A stretch of DNA of 36,777 nt from a candidate division WS1 bacterium (lineage in GTDB: Bacteria; Armatimonadota; Zipacnadia; Zipacnadales; UBA11051): NCBI GenBank assembly GCA_012518355.1, contig JAAYSP010000230.1:1-36777 (forward strand), given 5' to 3'. The notes below the pieces were generated by a model. It saw nothing but the letters and a program-made list of their open reading frames with translations, was not told the origin of the DNA and made no database searches. Shown piece by piece: positions 36,238 through 36,777 of this stretch; position 1 is the first letter of the stretch, and every line of letters begins with the position of its first letter. The translations under genes were made by a program, and so were the position numbers.

Positions 36238-36564
36238 TTAATTAGCGGAGGTCTTAATTGCGACGTCAACCCCACCGGGCAGGTCCAACTTCATTAACGC
36301 ATCAACAGTCCGTTGAGTCGAGTCAAGAATGTCTATCAGCCGCTTGTGGATGCGCATCTCGAAATGCTCAACCGAGCGCGCACTGCGGCCTAAGGCCGTT
36401 GGTTTGACTACACAGTGGATGTTGCGCTCAGTAGGCAGCGGTACCGGACCCGCAATGCGAGCACCGCTGCGCTCAGCAGTCTCCACTATCTTCTGAACCG
36501 AACGATCCAGGATCTCGTGGTCAAACGCCTTCAGTTTGATGCGTATACTGTTGCTCCTGGCCAT
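36238..36564 (-). CDS. rpsJ: 30S ribosomal protein S10
   Basis: A 30S head protein that also binds NusB in antitermination. The 108-residue product has [41 protein letters not shown] and [15 protein letters not shown], as in the family; the C-terminus is a few residues longer than the usual end. The ATG at 36564 has GGAGA about 10 bases upstream and matches the family start; the frame is open for 17 codons further. It follows tuf by 63 bases. Confidence 0.96.
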   Translation of the reverse strand: MARSNSIRIKLKAFDHEILDRSVQKIVETAERSGARIAGPVPLPTERNIHCVVKPTALGRSARSVEHFEMRIHKRLIDILDSTQRTVDALMKLDLPGGVDVAIKTSAN

Positions 36565-36627
36565 CTGCCGCCGTTCTCCTTTTGCCGCGCAAATTTCAAG
36601 CGTTAGCGCGGCCAATGGGCCGTCTGG

Positions 36628-36777
36628 TTACTCGAATACTTTTGCCACGTGGCCGGCGCCAACAGTGCGGCCGCCCTCGCGGATTGCAAACGTAACGCCC
36701 TGCTCCATAGCGATCGGGCTGATAAGCTCGGCCGTCACCGTAACACGGTCGCCCGGCATCACCATCTCGGTGCCCTC
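36628..36777 (-). CDS. tuf: Elongation factor Tu (C-terminal end only)
   Basis: Only the last 49 codons are in the window. They encode [20 protein letters not shown] and [18 protein letters not shown], the conserved end of domain 3 of EF-Tu, which delivers aminoacyl-tRNA to the ribosome. The TAA stop is at 36628-36630. Its place directly before rpsJ shows that the str operon joins the S10 operon here, as in many bacteria. Confidence 0.96.
   Translation of the reverse strand, partial: EGTEMVMPGDRVTVTAELISPIAMEQGVTFAIREGGRTVGAGHVAKVFE

Noticed and set aside
1-36777. CRISPR arrays, insertion sequences, phage genes or toxin-antitoxin pairs
   Set aside because: No regular repeat-spacer pattern, transposase or integrase motif, or toxin-like small gene pair was seen.

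Overview
This window looks like a bacterial chromosome (moderately high GC, dense operons, almost everything on the minus strand) from a lineage I cannot name. Ribosomal proteins and housekeeping enzymes are full length and of ordinary bacterial type: four-Cys adenylate kinase, zinc-type S14, zinc-binding S4 and L36, separate AccA and AccD, and a fused chorismate mutase-prephenate dehydratase. A secreted PD40 propeller protein and frequent TTG starts would fit a little-studied, environmental, possibly Armatimonadota-like bacterium, but that is a guess. Each gene was checked by reading the protein for family motifs and the upstream bases for a ribosome binding site.

Right to left in transcription order (minus strand), the window opens with the last 49 residues of EF-Tu. 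The S10-spc-alpha ribosomal super-operon follows: rpsJ, rplC, rplD, rplW, rplB, rpsS, rplV, rpsC, rplP, rpmC, rpsQ, an EF-G-like GTPase, rplN, rplX, rplE, rpsN, rpsH, rplF, rplR, rpmD, rplO, secY, adk, map, infA, rpmJ, rpsM, rpsK, rpsD, rpoA, rplQ, truA, rplM and rpsI. It ends at a strong hairpin near 16860. Two features break the standard order. A 693-residue EF-G paralogue with a changed G4 motif sits between rpsQ and rplN. The universal gene rpsE (S5) is absent between rplR and rpmD, where only about 80 bases remain.

Next comes a three-gene membrane operon (16569 to 12974) with a strong extended -10 promoter. It encodes two tandem CNNM/CorC-type CBS-domain proteins and an M48-like membrane protein whose zinc motif is altered (HExxH reads RELGH). 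The only plus-strand protein gene, pheA, runs tail to tail into this operon with a 19-base overlap. A 570-base divergent region with three tandem 11-bp repeats separates pheA from accD-accA, the carboxyltransferase subunits of acetyl-CoA carboxylase. A tRNA-Leu(CAA) gene with a near-consensus promoter stands alone on the plus strand.

The left part carries sppA, polA, rpsA and coaE in one direction. PolA has a natural Tyr at the nucleotide-selectivity position and a degenerate proofreading domain. Beyond coaE, a TATAAT promoter and structured leader drive a large secreted protein that runs off the window edge. Overall the window supports translation, protein export, DNA repair synthesis and first steps of fatty-acid and phenylalanine synthesis. 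I saw no insertion sequences, phage genes or CRISPR arrays.
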